Of a DNA stretch of 64,000 nt, positions 35,325 through 44,329 are shown piece after piece. Below the pieces are notes generated by a model. It did no database searches. It saw only the letters and a program-made list of their open reading frames with translations, and was not told the origin of the DNA. This DNA comes from Gilvirhabdus luticola (GTDB lineage Bacteria > Bacteroidota > Bacteroidia > Flavobacteriales > Flavobacteriaceae), in NCBI RefSeq assembly GCF_032583975.1, contig NZ_JAWHTF010000010.1. One strand, 5' to 3'. Numbering within the stretch: position 1 is the first letter of the stretch; the number at the start of each line of letters is the position of its first letter. A program made the position numbers and the translations under genes.

Positions 35325-35411
35325 AATTTAATTCAACAGTACAAGGCAAACATAAATAATTTTTTGCAATTAAACGATAAAAAAATACATTTTATCGATA
35401 AAAAGTTTAAA

Positions 35412-37406
35412 TTATTTAATTTTTTGTAGGAATTCAGCTTCGGAAAGCAGTGTAATATTCAATTGTTCTGCTTTTTGTTTTTTACTAGGTCCCATTTTAT
35501 CTCCTGCAACAATAAAGCTTGTTTTAGATGATATAGAAGAAGATACTTTGCCACCATTGTCTTCAATTAGTTTTTTAAGTTCGTCCCTCGAAACTGTTTC
35601 AAACACACCAGAAACTACGAAGGTTAAATCTTTTAAAATTTCTGTTTGATTAGCTAATTTTTCTGCTGAAATTGCTAATTGTACACCAAAACTTTTTAAT
35701 TTGTCAACAATAAATCTGTTTTGTTCTGAACTAAAAAATTCTATAACACTTTCTGCTATTTTACTTCCTATTTCATCCACATTTATCAGGTCATCTTGAG
35801 TAGCTTCAGCTAAAGCATCAATATTCTTGTAATGTTTGGCTAATTTTTTAGCAACAGTTTCGCCTACATATCTAATACCTAATGCGTACAACACACGCTC
35901 AAAAGGAATTTGTTTAGATGCTTCAATACCATTAATAAGGTTTTCTGCGCTTTTTTCTGCCATTCTTTCTAGAGGAATTACTTGTTCTGTGGATAATTCA
36001 TACAAATCAGAGTAATTACTTATTAAACCTTCATTAACCAAAAGTGCAACCGTTTCTCCTCCTAAACCTTCAATATCCATTGCTTTTCTAGAAATATAGT
36101 GCTGTATTCTACCTATAATTTGAGGATTACAACCATTGTAGTTCGGGCAATAATGTTGTGCTTCGCCTTCTGTTCTAACTAATTCTGTACTACATTCAGG
36201 GCAGTTAGTAATATATATTGTAGGTTCTGAATCTCGAGGTCTTTTGCTTAAATCTACAGCTATAATCTTTGGAATGATCTCACCTCCTTTTTCAACAAAA
36301 ACCTCATCTCCAACTCTAATATCCAATTTTTCTATCTGATCTGCATTGTGTAAGGAAGCTCTTTTAACAGTAGTTCCTCCCAACTCTATAGGTTCTAGGT
36401 TAGCTACAGGTGTAATTGCTCCTGTTCTTCCAACTTGATAGGTTATACTATTTAATCGTGTAGAAACTTGCTCTGCTTTAAACTTGTAAGCCATTGCCCA
36501 GCGCGGTGCTTTGGCAGTATAGCCCAATTCTTCCTGTTGATACAAGCTATTAACTTTAATTACTACACCATCTATTTCATAAGGTAGATTATGTCTGTGT
36601 TTGTCCCAATAATTGATATAGTCCAAAACCTCATCAATAGAATTCACTAATTTGGCCTCATTAGGAACTTTAAAACCCCATTCCCTAGCTCTTTGTAAAA
36701 TTTCAAATTGTGTATTTATACCAAGATTATTTCCTTTTATGCTATACAAAAGACATTCTAAAGGGCGTTTAGCAACTTCTGTACTATCTTGTAATTTCAG
36801 GCTTCCAGAAGCTGTATTTCTAGGATTTCTGTAGGGCTCCTCTCCAATTTCTATACGCTCCTCATTCATTTGGTTGAAACCTTCTATTGGTAAAATAATT
36901 TCACCACGTATCTCCAACTTATCTGGATAGTTCCCTTTTAATTGCAATGGAACAGATTTAATGGTTCTTACATTGTTTGTAACATCATCTCCTTGAAAAC
37001 CATCACCTCTTGTAACTGCTCTTAATAATGTTCCGTTTTCATAGGTCAAACTCATAGAAGCTCCATCATATTTAAGCTCACAAGTATATTGTATTTTCCC
37101 ATCTACCATTTTTTTGATGCGTTTTTCCCAATCTTCCAAATCTTCTTTAGAATAGGAGTTATCCAAAGAATACATTCTGTTTTCATGAACAACGGTTTCA
37201 AAATTCTTGGTTATTTGTCCACCAACACGTTGTGTTGGCGAATTGGCATCATAAAATTCTGGATATTTAGCCTCTAAATCCTGAAGTTGTTTGAGTTTAA
37301 CATCAAACTCATAATCGCTTATAGTTGCGTTGTCAAGAACATAATAATTATAATTATGTTGTCGAAGTTCTTCGCGAAGTTGTTCTATTTGTTGTTTTGG
37401 ATTCAT
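35412..37406 (-). CDS. ligA: NAD-dependent DNA ligase
   Basis: 664 residues, normal length. It seals nicks in DNA using NAD+. Domains in order: Ia (1-70, HNYNYYVLDNATISDYEFD, NAD binding), nucleotidyltransferase (about 71-320; adenylated K112 in KYDGASM), OB fold, four-cysteine zinc finger (CPEC ... YCPNYNGC), HhH repeats (about 430-580), and a C-terminal BRCT domain (FVVSGVFETVSRDELKKLI). All active-site motifs are intact. Its start overlaps the prmC stop by four bases, and it is the last gene of the GNAT-prmC-ligA operon. Confidence 0.98.
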   Translation of the reverse strand: MNPKQQIEQLREELRQHNYNYYVLDNATISDYEFDVKLKQLQDLEAKYPEFYDANSPTQRVGGQITKNFETVVHENRMYSLDNSYSKEDLEDWEKRIKKMVDGKIQYTCELKYDGASMSLTYENGTLLRAVTRGDGFQGDDVTNNVRTIKSVPLQLKGNYPDKLEIRGEIILPIEGFNQMNEERIEIGEEPYRNPRNTASGSLKLQDSTEVAKRPLECLLYSIKGNNLGINTQFEILQRAREWGFKVPNEAKLVNSIDEVLDYINYWDKHRHNLPYEIDGVVIKVNSLYQQEELGYTAKAPRWAMAYKFKAEQVSTRLNSITYQVGRTGAITPVANLEPIELGGTTVKRASLHNADQIEKLDIRVGDEVFVEKGGEIIPKIIAVDLSKRPRDSEPTIYITNCPECSTELVRTEGEAQHYCPNYNGCNPQIIGRIQHYISRKAMDIEGLGGETVALLVNEGLISNYSDLYELSTEQVIPLERMAEKSAENLINGIEASKQIPFERVLYALGIRYVGETVAKKLAKHYKNIDALAEATQDDLINVDEIGSKIAESVIEFFSSEQNRFIVDKLKSFGVQLAISAEKLANQTEILKDLTFVVSGVFETVSRDELKKLIEDNGGKVSSSISSKTSFIVAGDKMGPSKKQKAEQLNITLLSEAEFLQKIK

Positions 37407-38275
37407 TTATTAAAAACACATTTTACCATTCTATCCTTGCCAAAAATATCCTTTTTTAGCTCAATATCACTAAATTCATAATCTGATAGAAGTTGTTTTA
37501 TTTGGTTTCCAAGATATTGATTAATTTCAAAAAACAGCTTGCCTTTATTATTCAAATTATTAACAGCAAATTCTGTGATTGCTCTATAGAATTGTAAAGG
37601 GTTGTCATCATAAACGTATAATGCCAATTCTGGTTCATAGCCTAAAACATTAGGTTTCATGTGTTGTTTTTCAGAAAACCTAACGTAAGGTGGATTAGAT
37701 ACTATAATGTCAAATTTTGATTCTACATTTAGTACAGAATCACAAATGGACAAAATATCAGCTTCAATGAATTCAATATTTGTATTATTCAACTCTGCAT
37801 TTTTTTTGGCTATTTTTAAAGCTTCTTTAGAAACATCCAAAGCATAAACTTTAGCATTTGGTAAATTTTTAGCCAACGAAATAACTATGCAGCCTGTTCC
37901 TGTCCCTATATCCAATATTTTTAAAGACTTCTCAACTGCGCTAGAAGCGACACTGCTAATAGTCCATTCTACAAGCTCTTCTGTTTCTGGACGCGGAATT
38001 AAAGTATGCTCATTAACCTTAAATTTTAATCCGAAAAACTCTGCTTCTCCAATTATATATTGTATAGGTTCCTGTTGCTTTAATCTAGTTAAAGCTTCAT
38101 TGAATTTATGATGAGTTTTTTTATCTAATTTATATTTGGGTTCTAACACTAGCGATAACCTATTTAAAGACAAATAATAATTTGTCAATAAATAGAAAAA
38201 ACTATCCACCTCCTTTTCACCATAAATAGTATCTAAATGATTGTGAAATTTTTGCTGAAAGTCTTTTAAAATCAT
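37403..38275 (-). CDS. prmC: Peptide chain release factor N5-glutamine methyltransferase
   Basis: 290 residues. It methylates the GGQ glutamine of release factors. An N-terminal helical RF-binding part (1-90) is followed by a Rossmann SAM-methyltransferase domain: LILDIGTGTG-like motif I (KILDIGTGTGCIVISLAK), VYALDVSKEALKIAKKNAELN, and the catalytic NPPY (IIVSNPPYVRF). TLIPRPETEELVEW is the family signature ahead of motif I. It overlaps both neighbours by four bases in the operon with a GNAT gene and ligA. Confidence 0.96.
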   Translation of the reverse strand: MILKDFQQKFHNHLDTIYGEKEVDSFFYLLTNYYLSLNRLSLVLEPKYKLDKKTHHKFNEALTRLKQQEPIQYIIGEAEFFGLKFKVNEHTLIPRPETEELVEWTISSVASSAVEKSLKILDIGTGTGCIVISLAKNLPNAKVYALDVSKEALKIAKKNAELNNTNIEFIEADILSICDSVLNVESKFDIIVSNPPYVRFSEKQHMKPNVLGYEPELALYVYDDNPLQFYRAITEFAVNNLNNKGKLFFEINQYLGNQIKQLLSDYEFSDIELKKDIFGKDRMVKCVFNK

Positions 38276-38757
38276 AAATCCTTAATCATCCAAACACCAC
38301 AAGAATAGTGTCCTGTGTTACCCATTGGTGCATTTAAGTTCTTAAAACCAAATTTATTATATAAATGAATTGCTGCCTTAAGTTGTGAAGCAGATTCTAA
38401 ATAACATTTCTTATAGCCTAATCCCTTTGCTTTATCCAAACAATGTTGTATCATTATTTTGCCAAAACCTTTTCCTCTAACTTCAGGAGAAAAATACATT
38501 TTCTGCAATTCACAAACATCATTACCTGAATCTTTTAAATGCTTTATTCCAGCTCCACCAACTACTTTACCATCAACTTCCAAAATTAAATATACTTCAT
38601 TACTTTTTTGGTATGATTCAAACATCTGTGGTGTTTCTCTGTCTTCATATGCCGTGCCAACCATAGCCAAACTAAATTCTGGGAAAATGGCTCTGATAAT
38701 GTTTTCAATGTCTTGATTATCTTCTTTTTTTATTGGTCTTATTATATAATTCTTCAC
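38272..38757 (-). CDS. GNAT family N-acetyltransferase
   Basis: 161 residues. It begins with IRPIKKEDNQDIENIIRAIFPEF; the acetyl-CoA-binding segment is LQKMYFSPEVRGKGFGKIMI (R-G-K-G-F-G). The SASQLKAAIHLYNKFGF motif marks strand 5/helix 4, and KVVGGAGIKHLKDSGNDVCEL the central strands. The LQKMYF form groups it with regulatory-like or small-molecule acetyltransferases. First gene of the prmC-ligA operon. Its start lies 27 bases from the divergent ribD GTG, so the two promoters share a very short region. Confidence 0.9.
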   Translation of the reverse strand: MKNYIIRPIKKEDNQDIENIIRAIFPEFSLAMVGTAYEDRETPQMFESYQKSNEVYLILEVDGKVVGGAGIKHLKDSGNDVCELQKMYFSPEVRGKGFGKIMIQHCLDKAKGLGYKKCYLESASQLKAAIHLYNKFGFKNLNAPMGNTGHYSCGVWMIKDL

Positions 38758-38771
38758 ACTAAAAAATTATG

Positions 38772-38779
38772 TAGTTTTG
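38772..38779 (+). promoter_or_regulatory. -7 promoter element TAGTTTTG for ribD
   Basis: A perfect TAnnTTTG five bases before the GTG at 38785. Transcription would begin at about the start codon, giving a leaderless mRNA. It supports GTG 38785 as the ribD start over the long upstream frame. Confidence 0.55.
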
Positions 38780-38784
38780 TCTCT

Positions 38785-39768
38785 GTGAATATACATGAAA
38801 AATATATAAATCGTTGTATTGAAATTGCCAAAAATGGGCTTGGTTCAACCAGACCAAATCCTATGGTAGGATGTGTGATTGTTCTCAACGATTGTATAAT
38901 AGGTGAAGGTTTTACAAGTGCTTACGGAGGAAATCATGCTGAAGTAAATGCCATTGCTTCTGTAAAGGATCAATCTCTACTAAATGGCGCAACATTATAT
39001 GTCACTCTAGAACCATGTAGTCATTTTGGTAAAACGCCACCATGTAGTGATTTAATTATTAAGCACCAAATTCCTAATGTGGTGATTGGCATCAAAGACA
39101 TTAATAATAAGGTCGCTGGTAAAGGCATTGAAAAGCTAATTAAATCTGGATGCCAAGTTACAGTTGGGGTATTAGAGGATCAATGCAAAGAACATCATAA
39201 AAGATTTTTTACATTTCATAATAAAAAACGCCCTTATATTATTTTAAAATGGGCACAAACACAAGATGGATTTATTGCTCCATTAACAAAAGATAAAAAA
39301 GAGCCTGTTTGGATAAGTAATGTATATTCAAGGCAATTAACACATAAATGGAGAACTGAAGAGCAAGCCATAATGGTTGGAGTAAATACAATTCTGCAAG
39401 ATAATCCAAGCTTAACTGCAAGAGATTGGAAAGGACAAAATCCTTTAAGAGTTGTACTTGATAAAAATGAGATGCTTTCAAAAGATTATAATGTTTTTAA
39501 TAATAAAGCTGGAACACTTCTAATTAAAGAATCCGATGCTGAAGCCATTTGTAAAAAATTATATCAAAACAACATCATTTCAGTAATTGTTGAAGGTGGT
39601 GCCAAAACATTACAATTGTTTATTAATTCTAATATTTGGGATGAAGCCAGAATATTCACTGGAAATGTTGAATTTGGTGAAGGAATAAAAGCTCCTCTTT
39701 TTTCCGGAAAGTTAATTTCTGAAAAACATATAGAAAAGGATGTTCTGAAAATCTACTTTAACAACTAA
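38785..39768 (+). CDS. ribD: Bifunctional diaminohydroxyphosphoribosylaminopyrimidine deaminase/5-amino-6-(5-phosphoribosylamino)uracil reductase
   Basis: 327 residues from GTG 38785, giving the family N-terminus NIHEKYINRCIEIAKNGLG; the frame open to 38713 overlaps the divergent gene and has no family likeness. The deaminase domain has H51 and E53 (NHAEVNA) and zinc ligands C78 and C87 (EPCSHFGKTPPCSD). The reductase domain (about 145-327) contains PYIILKWAQTQDGFIA, MVGVNTILQDNPSLTAR and VEGGAKTLQLF. It catalyses the second and third steps of riboflavin synthesis. No FMN riboswitch is visible in the tiny upstream gap. Confidence 0.96.
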   Translation: MNIHEKYINRCIEIAKNGLGSTRPNPMVGCVIVLNDCIIGEGFTSAYGGNHAEVNAIASVKDQSLLNGATLYVTLEPCSHFGKTPPCSDLIIKHQIPNVVIGIKDINNKVAGKGIEKLIKSGCQVTVGVLEDQCKEHHKRFFTFHNKKRPYIILKWAQTQDGFIAPLTKDKKEPVWISNVYSRQLTHKWRTEEQAIMVGVNTILQDNPSLTARDWKGQNPLRVVLDKNEMLSKDYNVFNNKAGTLLIKESDAEAICKKLYQNNIISVIVEGGAKTLQLFINSNIWDEARIFTGNVEFGEGIKAPLFSGKLISEKHIEKDVLKIYFNN

Positions 39769-39771
39769 CTC

Positions 39772-40380
39772 TTGACTGAAAAAGATACATTCAAAACCAT
39801 TATAAAACCTTCTGAAGAAGTTTTATTTAAAGACAAGAATAGTAAGTTTTTTGGTTATGCTTTTCCTATAAGTACAGAAGATGATACAAAAGAAATTCTA
39901 TCCACAGTAAAGAACTATCATCATAAAGCTCGGCATTGGTGTTACGCTTATCAAATAGGAACCGAAAATTTTACCTATAGAGTAAATGATGATGGCGAAC
40001 CCAGTAATTCTGCTGGAATGCCAATTTACAAACAAATACAGTCTTTTGAACTTACCAACGTTTTAATTGTAGTTGTAAGATACTTCGGTGGTATAAAATT
40101 AGGTGTAAGTGGATTGATAAATGCTTACAAAACATCTGCACAAATGGCATTGGAAACATCCAGAATTATCGAGAAAACGATAGACGTTCAGTATTTAATT
40201 TCATTTGAATATGAAATAATGAATACAGTTATGCGTATAATAAAAGAGCGAAACCTAAACATTGTAAACCAAAAACTAGAGTTAAACTGTGAAATTATTA
40301 TCTCGATAAGAAAAAGTGAAGCAGAAAAAGTGATAGAAATTTTTGAAACTTCATTTAAAGTTGGAATAAAAAAATTATAA
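39772..40380 (+). CDS. IMPACT/YigZ family protein
   Basis: 202 residues starting at TTG 39772, three bases after the ribD stop. The UPF0029/IMPACT N-terminal domain has the signature NRDDGEP-like VNDDGEPSNSAGMPIYKQI followed by VVVRYFGGIKLGVSGLINAYKTSA. A C-terminal DUF1949-like ferredoxin-fold half occupies about 130-202. The family has no firmly known bacterial enzymatic activity. Pairing with ribD in one transcript is by spacing. The 3' end overlaps the convergent thioesterase gene by six bases. Confidence 0.93.
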   Translation: MTEKDTFKTIIKPSEEVLFKDKNSKFFGYAFPISTEDDTKEILSTVKNYHHKARHWCYAYQIGTENFTYRVNDDGEPSNSAGMPIYKQIQSFELTNVLIVVVRYFGGIKLGVSGLINAYKTSAQMALETSRIIEKTIDVQYLISFEYEIMNTVMRIIKERNLNIVNQKLELNCEIIISIRKSEAEKVIEIFETSFKVGIKKL

Positions 40381-40779
40381 ATTATCCTTTAAACAATCTA
40401 AAATAAATTTTGGAGCTCTTAATGGTCGTTTAGATTTTGTGTCCAGAAATGCTAAAACTGTATTTGCGGTTGTAATAATTTCATCTTGTTCGTTTGTAAT
40501 TTCATACTCAAATTCTATGGTTGCCATAGGCATTTTTTTAAGTTGAGTTTTTACCTTAATTACATCATCATAATAGGCTGATTTTTTGAAATTTAAAGTC
40601 AAAGAAACTACAGGTAAAATGAGTCCATCTTCTTCCATTTTTTTATATGAAATCCCAAGCTTACGCAACCATTCAATTCTAGCCATTTCCAGATATAATG
40701 CATAATTGGAATGATGTACAATTCCCATTTGATCAGTTTCTCCATATCTCACTCTTATTTGTATTTCATCGATTTTCAT
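40375..40779 (-). CDS. Hotdog-fold acyl-CoA thioesterase (YbgC/FadM type)
   Basis: 134 residues from the ATG at 40779 (KIDEIQIRVRYGETDQMG); an upstream frame to 40827 adds 16 residues without family likeness. The 4HBT signature is RVRYGETDQMGIVHHSNYALYLE-like, with the catalytic Asp in ETDQMG and His-Ser-Asn following, then EMARIEWLRKLGI. It hydrolyses acyl-CoA or acyl-ACP thioesters. It is divergent from dnaA and lies convergent to the YigZ gene with a six-base overlap at the ends. Confidence 0.92.
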   Translation of the reverse strand: MKIDEIQIRVRYGETDQMGIVHHSNYALYLEMARIEWLRKLGISYKKMEEDGLILPVVSLTLNFKKSAYYDDVIKVKTQLKKMPMATIEFEYEITNEQDEIITTANTVLAFLDTKSKRPLRAPKFILDCLKDNL

Positions 40780-40911
40780 AAATGTATTTGGATATTTTTT
40801 TGTAGTTTGTAGGATGGTTTTAAACATGCAAAAAAAATTCTAGAAATTCAATAGCAAATCATTTTTTTTTTTAGAATTTTGTTCACATATTTGTCATGCT
40901 ATAAAATCAAC

Positions 40912-40932
40912 AGAGAATCCGCTTCTCTTTTT
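40912..40932 (+). promoter_or_regulatory. Hairpin plus T-run in the dnaA leader region
   Basis: AGAGAA/TTCTCT (40912-40917 with 40923-40928) with loop TCCGC is followed by TTTT, 34 bases before the dnaA ATG. It looks like a weak intrinsic terminator or attenuator. Single DnaA-box-like TTGTTCACA lies upstream. Confidence 0.35.
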
Positions 40933-40965
40933 AGTAAACTAACTAATAAATCATAAGTATTAATA

Positions 40966-42393
40966 ATGAGTGTAACTGCGCAAACGGTATGGAATAATTG
41001 TCTTGAATTCATAAAAGATAACATCCAACCGCAAGCTTATAAAACTTGGTTTGAACCAATAATTGCAGTTAAACTTTCAGACAATGCTTTAAGTATTCAG
41101 GTTCCTAGTAAATTCTTCTATGAATGGCTTGAAGAACATTATGTAAAAATCTTAAAGGTTTCATTAACAAAAGAGTTAGGAGAAAATGCCAAATTGGTGT
41201 ACATCATTAAAATGGAGAACACATATGGCAACAAGCAACCTTTTACAGAAAAGATTCCAAGTTCTAACAGAACACATGTAAAATCGCAAGATATAGATAT
41301 TCCTCTTAATAATAAGAGTCCAGAATTAAGAAACCCTTTTGTTATTCCTGGTATTAGAAATGTAAAAATTGAGTCTCAACTCAATCCAAATTATAATTTT
41401 GAAAATTTTTTAGAAGGTGATTCTAATAGATTGGCTAGAAGTGCAGGTTTAGCTGTTTCTGCAAAACCAGGAGGAACCTCCTTTAATCCTTTATTAGTAT
41501 TTGGGGGAGTTGGTTTAGGAAAAACGCATTTATCCCATGCTATAGGTGTTCAAATAAAAGACAAATACCCAGACAAAACAGTATTATATATTTCAGCCGA
41601 AAAATTTACACAGCAATATATTGAGTCTGTAAAAAAGAATAATAGAAACGACTTTATTCATTTTTATCAAATTATTGACGTGTTAATTATTGATGATGTT
41701 CAATTTTTTTCTGGAAAATCTGGAACACAAGATGTATTCTTCCATATTTTCAATCATTTGCACCAAAATGGTAAGCAAGTTATTTTGACTAGTGATAAAG
41801 CTCCTGTGGACATGCAAGATATTGAACAGCGTTTACTATCTCGATTTAAATGGGGTCTTTCTGCAGAATTACAAAGTCCTGACTTTGAAACCAGAGTTTC
41901 TATATTAAAGAACAAATTATATCGTGATGGCGTTGAAATGCCAGACGAAATCATTGAATATGTTGCTAAAAACATAAAAACCAATGTTAGAGAGCTTGAA
42001 GGTGCTATTATTTCATTAATTGCTCAATCATCCTTTAATAAAAAGGAGATCACCATAGATTTAGCTAAACAAGTCGTTGAAAAATTTGTAAAAAACACTA
42101 AACGAGAAGTCTCTATAGATTATATCCAAAAAGTGGTTTCAGATTATTTCCAAATGGATGTAGATACACTACAATCTAAAACTAGAAAGAGACATATTGT
42201 TCAAGCCAGGCAATTGGCTATGTTCTTTGCAAAGAAATATACTAAAGCTTCATTGGCAAGTATTGGTTCACAAATTGGAAAACGTGATCACGCTACAGTA
42301 CTACATGCTTGTAAAACTGTTGACAATCTATCTTCAACAGACAAACAGTTTAGAAAGTATGTTGAAGATTTAAACAAAAAACTTTCGGTTTAA
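40966..42393 (+). CDS. dnaA: Chromosomal replication initiator protein DnaA
   Basis: 475 residues. Domain I (1-85, TAQTVWNNCLEFIKDNIQPQAYKTWF) is followed by a short linker, the AAA+ domain with Walker A FGGVGLGKTHLSHAI, Walker B VLIIDDVQFFSGK and sensor-type ILTSDKAPVDM, and C-terminal domain IV with the DnaA signature GKRDHATVLHACKTV. DnaA unwinds oriC and controls initiation. No cluster of DnaA boxes is visible in the 186-bp upstream gap, so oriC is not obviously here. A low-Mr phosphatase gene follows by 12 bases. Confidence 0.98.
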   Translation: MSVTAQTVWNNCLEFIKDNIQPQAYKTWFEPIIAVKLSDNALSIQVPSKFFYEWLEEHYVKILKVSLTKELGENAKLVYIIKMENTYGNKQPFTEKIPSSNRTHVKSQDIDIPLNNKSPELRNPFVIPGIRNVKIESQLNPNYNFENFLEGDSNRLARSAGLAVSAKPGGTSFNPLLVFGGVGLGKTHLSHAIGVQIKDKYPDKTVLYISAEKFTQQYIESVKKNNRNDFIHFYQIIDVLIIDDVQFFSGKSGTQDVFFHIFNHLHQNGKQVILTSDKAPVDMQDIEQRLLSRFKWGLSAELQSPDFETRVSILKNKLYRDGVEMPDEIIEYVAKNIKTNVRELEGAIISLIAQSSFNKKEITIDLAKQVVEKFVKNTKREVSIDYIQKVVSDYFQMDVDTLQSKTRKRHIVQARQLAMFFAKKYTKASLASIGSQIGKRDHATVLHACKTVDNLSSTDKQFRKYVEDLNKKLSV

Positions 42394-42405
42394 ATTCATT
42401 CAAAA

Positions 42406-42864
42406 ATGGTTAAAATTCTTATGGTTTGTCTTGGCAATATTTGTCGGTCGCCATTAGCTGAAGGTATCTTAAGGTCAAAACTCCCTGAAAATTCTTTTTT
42501 TGTTGATTCGGCTGGTACAGCCAATTATCATATTGGAAATCCTCCAGATAAAAGATCTGTTGCAGTTGCTAAAAAGTATGGTATCAATATTTCGCATTTA
42601 AAAGGCCGACAATTTAGGCAGTCTGATTTTGACACCTTTCACTATATTTTTGTAATGGATGAGTCTAATTACAATAATGTTATATCGCTGGCTAGAAATA
42701 AAAATGATATCGATAAGGTTCAATATATACTAAACGAGATTTATCCTAACCAAAATTATAGTGTGCAAGACCCATATTATGGTGGAGAATCTGGTTTTGA
42801 AAGTGTTTTTAAAATGCTAGATGAGGCTTGTGGCATTTTAGCACAAAGATTAACCAAAAATTAG
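42406..42864 (+). CDS. Low-molecular-weight protein-tyrosine phosphatase
   Basis: 152 residues. The P-loop C-x5-R-S is C8-LGNIC-R14-S15 (VCLGNICRSPLAEGIL), and the general acid aspartate is in VQDPYYGG near the C-terminus. The active-site aromatic region FDSAG appears as FFVDSAGTANYHIG. It dephosphorylates phosphotyrosine on proteins or related small molecules. In flavobacteria it commonly follows dnaA. The 12-base gap suggests one transcript. Confidence 0.95.
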   Translation: MVKILMVCLGNICRSPLAEGILRSKLPENSFFVDSAGTANYHIGNPPDKRSVAVAKKYGINISHLKGRQFRQSDFDTFHYIFVMDESNYNNVISLARNKNDIDKVQYILNEIYPNQNYSVQDPYYGGESGFESVFKMLDEACGILAQRLTKN

Positions 42865-42926
42865 TCGATCTCATTTATATGCTTTTTTTGTAATTTGTAA
42901 AATGAAACTTCCTGAATTTCCATGCC

Positions 42927-44327
42927 ATGAAGAATGTAACCTTACTTTTGTTATTTGTCTCATATCTATTAAATGCTCAAAACATCCAAATTGAACCGTT
43001 TTCAACCGGTCTAAATAATCCTGTAAACATCAAACATGCTGGTGATGACAGGCTATTTATAGCTGAAAGGGCTGGTTATATCAGAATTGCAAATATTGAT
43101 GGCACCGTAAACGCAACACCCTTTTTAGACATAGACACAAAAGTTTCCAATAATGGTGGAGAACAAGGTTTATTAGGCATTGCATTTCACCCAAATTATA
43201 CTACGAACGGTTATTTTTATGTAAACTATATTAATAATAGTGAGAATACAGTAATTTCAAGGTTTACAAGAAGTGCTCTCAATACAGCTGACCCAACTTC
43301 TGAACTAATATTACTTACCATAACACAGCCTTTTGGAAATCATAATGGTGGTGATATGGCGTTTGGTGCTGATGGCTATCTCTATATTTCTAGTGGAGAT
43401 GGTGGTTCAGGTGGTGATCCACAAGATAATGGTCAAGATTTAACGACATTATTAGGAAAGATTTTAAGGATAGATGTAAATAATACAGATCCTGGTAAAA
43501 ACTATGCCGTTCCAAATGATAATCCTTTTATTGGCAGTGGTTCTGCGCTGGATGAAATCTGGGCTTTTGGACTGAGAAACCCTTGGAAATTTTCATTTGA
43601 TAGAACAACCTATGACTTATGGATAGCTGATGTAGGACAAATGAACTATGAAGAGGTTAATATGGCAATTCCTTCAATTTCTTCATTAGGCCTCAATTAT
43701 GGTTGGAGATGCTATGAAGGTAATTCAACATACAATACAACAGGATGCGCAGACCCAGGTACTATGACTTTCCCAATTGCAGAATATAGTCATTCAGGAA
43801 GTGGTGTTTTTAAGTGTTCGATTACTGGAGGTTACAGGCACAGAGGAATTTCTCAAACTAGTTTGAACGGCCTTTACTTTTTTGCAGACTATTGTAGTGA
43901 TGAAATTGGTATTTTGGAACAATCTGGCATGAGTTGGAATATGTCATTTACTCAACAATACAGCGGAAATGGTTGGAGTTGCTTTGGTGAAGATATCAAT
44001 GGAGAACTTTATTTAGCTGGCGTTGATTCCGGCAATGTGTTCAAAATAATTGATGCCAGTTTAAGTACTGAAAATCATCAACTTCCAAGAATCAAGATGT
44101 ATCCAAATCCAGCTAAAGATGAAGTGAATTTTAATTTATCAGATGCTTTTTCAAATATTGAATCAATAAGTATCTATACAATTCAAGGTAAGCTTATAAA
44201 ATCTATTACTAACTTTACAAATCTAATATTTACTTTGCCAGTAAGTTCTATTTCACAAGGAGTATATTTAATTGAAATTATGAATAGCAAAGGATTTAAA
44301 GAAGTTAAAAAGCTTATTATAAATTAA
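42927..44327 (+). CDS. PQQ-dependent sugar dehydrogenase-like protein with T9SS sorting domain
   Basis: 466 residues. A signal peptide (about 1-17, LLNAQ) is followed by a glucose/sorbosone dehydrogenase six-bladed beta-propeller: FSTGLNNPVNIKHAGDDRLF, GGEQGLLGIAFHPNY, the NHNGGDMAFGADGYLYISSGDGG blade and EIWAFGLRNPWKFSFD. From about residue 390 a type IX C-terminal sorting domain starts (RIKMYPNPAKDEVNF) and ends with GVYLIEI...KKLIIN. It should be exported through the Sec and type IX systems and attached to the cell surface or released. Substrate and quinone binding are inferred from family only. Confidence 0.93.
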   Translation: MKNVTLLLLFVSYLLNAQNIQIEPFSTGLNNPVNIKHAGDDRLFIAERAGYIRIANIDGTVNATPFLDIDTKVSNNGGEQGLLGIAFHPNYTTNGYFYVNYINNSENTVISRFTRSALNTADPTSELILLTITQPFGNHNGGDMAFGADGYLYISSGDGGSGGDPQDNGQDLTTLLGKILRIDVNNTDPGKNYAVPNDNPFIGSGSALDEIWAFGLRNPWKFSFDRTTYDLWIADVGQMNYEEVNMAIPSISSLGLNYGWRCYEGNSTYNTTGCADPGTMTFPIAEYSHSGSGVFKCSITGGYRHRGISQTSLNGLYFFADYCSDEIGILEQSGMSWNMSFTQQYSGNGWSCFGEDINGELYLAGVDSGNVFKIIDASLSTENHQLPRIKMYPNPAKDEVNFNLSDAFSNIESISIYTIQGKLIKSITNFTNLIFTLPVSSISQGVYLIEIMNSKGFKEVKKLIIN

Positions 44328-44329
44328 TT

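Noticed and set aside
38713..38784. Longer ribD start at 38713
   Set aside because: It would overlap the divergent GNAT gene and adds residues with no family likeness. GTG 38785 restores the conserved N-terminus and lies just after a perfect -7 box.
40780..40965. oriC upstream of dnaA
   Set aside because: Only one DnaA-box-like sequence (TTGTTCACA, two mismatches) and no AT-rich 13-mer array with box cluster. The origin may be elsewhere.
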